Shown here one piece after another: positions 40,844-42,463 of a stretch of 42,463 bases of DNA. The position numbers were made by a program, and so were the translations under genes. The notes beneath the pieces were generated by a model. The model had not been told where the DNA came from. It made no database searches and saw nothing but the letters and a program-made list of their open reading frames with translations. This DNA is from Kiloniellaceae bacterium (GTDB lineage Bacteria > Pseudomonadota > Alphaproteobacteria > Kiloniellales > Kiloniellaceae): NCBI GenBank assembly GCA_021776195.1, contig JAJFGK010000159.1:1-42463 (forward strand), given 5' to 3'. The stretch's first letter is position 1. Each line of letters starts with the position of its first letter.

Positions 40844-41283
40844 GGCTGTTCTCCTTCGCGCCAGACGCCGCTTTTCTTCAGCGCTTCGGCCACTTCCGAG
40901 GGCATGTAGGTTTCGTCGTGCTTGGCGAGCACTTCCGAGGCGCGAAACCCGCCGTTCTCATCCAACGCCCCGCTGGCGACGATCCCCTGGCCCTCGCGAA
41001 AGAGGTCGGGAAGGATTCCCTGGTAGGAGACATCGATCGTGTGCTGGAGATCCGTGATCCGAAAGGCGACGGCGCCGTCATCCTGGTGGACGATGCTTCC
41101 TTCCTCGACCAGCCCGCCGATGCGAATATGCTGACCTCGCGCCACCGATTTCACTTGCAGATCGCTCGGACTGTAGAAGTAGGCGATGCCGTCCTCGAGG
41201 GCGCTGAGGACCAGCGCCGCGGCCCCACCGAGCATCACCATGCCGCCGAGCAGATAGATCAGGCGCCGCCGCTTGGGTTTCAT
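40840..41283 (-). CDS. ccmE: Haem chaperone CcmE
   Basis: A 147-residue membrane-anchored periplasmic haem chaperone. The start at 41283 gives MKPKRRRLIYLLGGMVMLGGAA, the usual basic N-terminus plus anchor; the frame is open further upstream without similarity. The OB-fold domain includes IRIGGLVEEGSIV. The covalent haem-binding histidine and the partner tyrosine are in LAKHDETYMPSEV (H-x3-Y). It takes haem from CcmABCD and hands it to CcmFH. First gene of the ccmE-F-H-I operon; a near-consensus Fnr site lies about 145-160 bases upstream. Confidence 0.96.
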   Translation of the reverse strand: MKPKRRRLIYLLGGMVMLGGAAALVLSALEDGIAYFYSPSDLQVKSVARGQHIRIGGLVEEGSIVHQDDGAVAFRITDLQHTIDVSYQGILPDLFREGQGIVASGALDENGGFRASEVLAKHDETYMPSEVAEALKKSGVWREGEQP

Positions 41284-41427
41284 GCGGCGGCCCTCCGTTC
41301 GAGGCCGGCGAGGTTTGGGCCACGTGTCATGGAGACGCGCGGCGCGTCGGTAAGCATAAAGACCATCGTGACATTCGCATTGTTTTGTATGTTTTGTGCA
41401 GCCTGTCAGGTCGCGCCGCTCGGCGGA

Positions 41428-41441
41428 ATGATCCAGATCAA
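41428..41441 (-). promoter_or_regulatory. Candidate Fnr site upstream of ccmE
   Basis: ATGATCCAGATCAA matches TTGAT-N4-ATCAA at 9 of 10 positions. It lies 145 bases upstream of the ccmE ATG. A TACAAA hexamer (minus strand, 41389 down to 41384) is 48 bases from the box centre, closer to a class I than a class II layout. Confidence 0.4.
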
Positions 41442-42463
41442 GTAACCGAGGGATGTCGCGAACCACGCTTGGCTGGGCCGCCCGACCGGTTCCCCGAAGC
41501 AATTTCGGATTTGGGTGCGATGGCACGACGTCGGTTGCGGTGGCGTTGTGAGCAAGGGCAAAATCTGTAGAGAAATGAACGGGACTGAACCAGCCCTTCA
41601 AGGCCCCTCTTGGCCGCGGCCTGCCGGCCCGTTGGGCCAGGGCGTCTACCCTGGAGCTACATACCGACTTGCGCCTGACATCGCTGCTCCACTCGGACCA
41701 GTCAGAGTGTCAATCCCGTCAAGTAAAACCAAACCCAGCCTCTGTGGCCGCCCCCTGCGCGCGCGCCGACCGCATTGCAGAAACGCCCCGGAAGGACCCG
41801 CAGCTTTTGGAGAGTGTCACTTGAAGGAGGCGAGGGCCGGACCAAAGCTCGGTCCATCACACAAAGCGGGTCCGATCAGGGGCAAGGGGCGGTGGAGTTC
41901 CGCGGTGCCATTGGCATTGCCGACGCCTGCGACATTTATCTCTTCGCCTCTGGTGCGTTCTACCACAGCAGGGAAGATGCCTCCGAGGAGTACCGCCCCT
42001 GGGCGGGTCCCTGCCGTCCCCAGACAGCGGGCAGACAATGCCTATTGAGGGAAGGGGGGATAGGTAGTTATGGCCTATCGCATGTCCCTATCACCCTGCA
42101 ACGCCATGCCGAAATCCGGCATTAGCAGGAGATCCTCCCACAAGCGCCGTGGTCAGCCGTCGCTTGCCGCCCTGCCCGACGCTGAGGCTTACCAGCCGAT
42201 GACCGCCGCGGTGTTTTGTCGGCTGGCCGCGGCCACCTATTGACCCGCTGGAAAGCCACGCTCGAGCGCCGTATGGGGATCCATCGAACCATCGTCCATG
42301 CCTATGCTGTTGGCTCCCCGACCCCCGAAACCACGGCCCTCGCTGTGATGCGCCTAGGCATCCATCGAAATATGCGGTGAGTCCTTGCCGATCCTATAGT
42401 CCTGCGCTGCACTCCTGGTACCACGTGTCCCACGCGGGCCCCGCAAGAGACGCGTGTGCACCT
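41442..42463. other. Right-hand end without a recognisable gene
   Basis: About 1 kb with several open frames but no protein signature, signal peptide or good ribosome binding site that I can support. A 47-codon frame at 42240-42380 (plus) has a helix-turn-helix-like pattern (WKATLERRMGIHRTIVHAY) but is too short and lacks a proper start. The stretch is probably decayed coding or intergenic sequence. Confidence 0.35.

Noticed and set aside
41515..42125. Open frames of 116-177 codons at the right end
   Set aside because: No recognisable domain, signal peptide or ribosome binding site, and they overlap each other in different frames.
42240..42380. 47-codon frame with a helix-turn-helix-like pattern
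   Set aside because: Begins only at a TTG without a ribosome binding site and is too short for a complete regulator; at most a remnant.
1..42463. tRNA, rRNA, CRISPR arrays, insertion sequences, integrase or attachment sites
   Set aside because: None seen on either strand by eye; a covariance-model and IS search would be needed to exclude small or degenerate copies.

Overview
The window looks like chromosomal DNA of a GC-rich alphaproteobacterium, probably from the Rhodospirillales/Kiloniellales neighbourhood. The signs are a condensing 5-aminolevulinate synthase (C4 haem pathway), a DUF2336 protein, an FnrN-type Fnr with C-x2-C-x7-C cysteine spacing, and a System I cytochrome c maturation set (ccm). 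This placement is inferred from gene content only. At least 45 CXXCH haem motifs are encoded.

Region by region. Positions 1-4700 are ordinary or decaying sequence: the tail of a chemotaxis receptor, an amidase, a beta-lactamase-fold remnant, a DUF2336 protein and a DUF4136-like remnant. Positions 4700-9900 hold a globin, a six-haem class I cytochrome split in two by a frameshift at an A9 tract, a frameshifted ChaN-like gene and an Fnr regulator. Positions 10000-29310 are one long plus-strand block with many 4-base ATGA overlaps. In order it encodes an NHL lipoprotein, a tetrahaem cytochrome, a parvulin isomerase, a putative outer-membrane beta-barrel, two trihaem cytochromes, two paralogous helical periplasmic proteins of unknown family, a double-PilJ-domain protein, a second NHL lipoprotein, an 11-haem cytochrome, ResB, CcsA, a TPR-thioredoxin fusion (together a System II cytochrome c maturation module), a monohaem cytochrome, two seven-bladed propellers and a Sel1 protein. 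Positions 29300-31820 (minus strand) carry a histidine kinase and an OmpR-type regulator. The 311-bp gap between them has a direct-repeat operator and a possible small RNA. Positions 31979-33883 carry a second copy of the trihaem pair and a seven-haem cytochrome. Positions 34300-41283 are haem and cytochrome supply: cytochrome c2, hemA, ccmC, ccmD, and the opposing ccmE-F-H-I operon.

How it may work together (inference). The central block has the parts list of an outer-membrane electron conduit: barrel, periplasmic multihaem cytochromes, a foldase, NHL lipoproteins and a tetrahaem protein with exactly one spare histidine per haem. It also brings its own haem-ligation machinery. Fnr-type boxes (TTGAY-N4-RTCAA or close) occur upstream of the six-haem gene, the first NHL gene, the tetrahaem gene and the isomerase gene. 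Each is followed at 31-33 bp, centre to centre, by a -10-like hexamer, the class II spacing. This suggests a low-oxygen regulon run by the Fnr encoded inside the cluster. I could not identify the terminal donor or acceptor from sequence alone.
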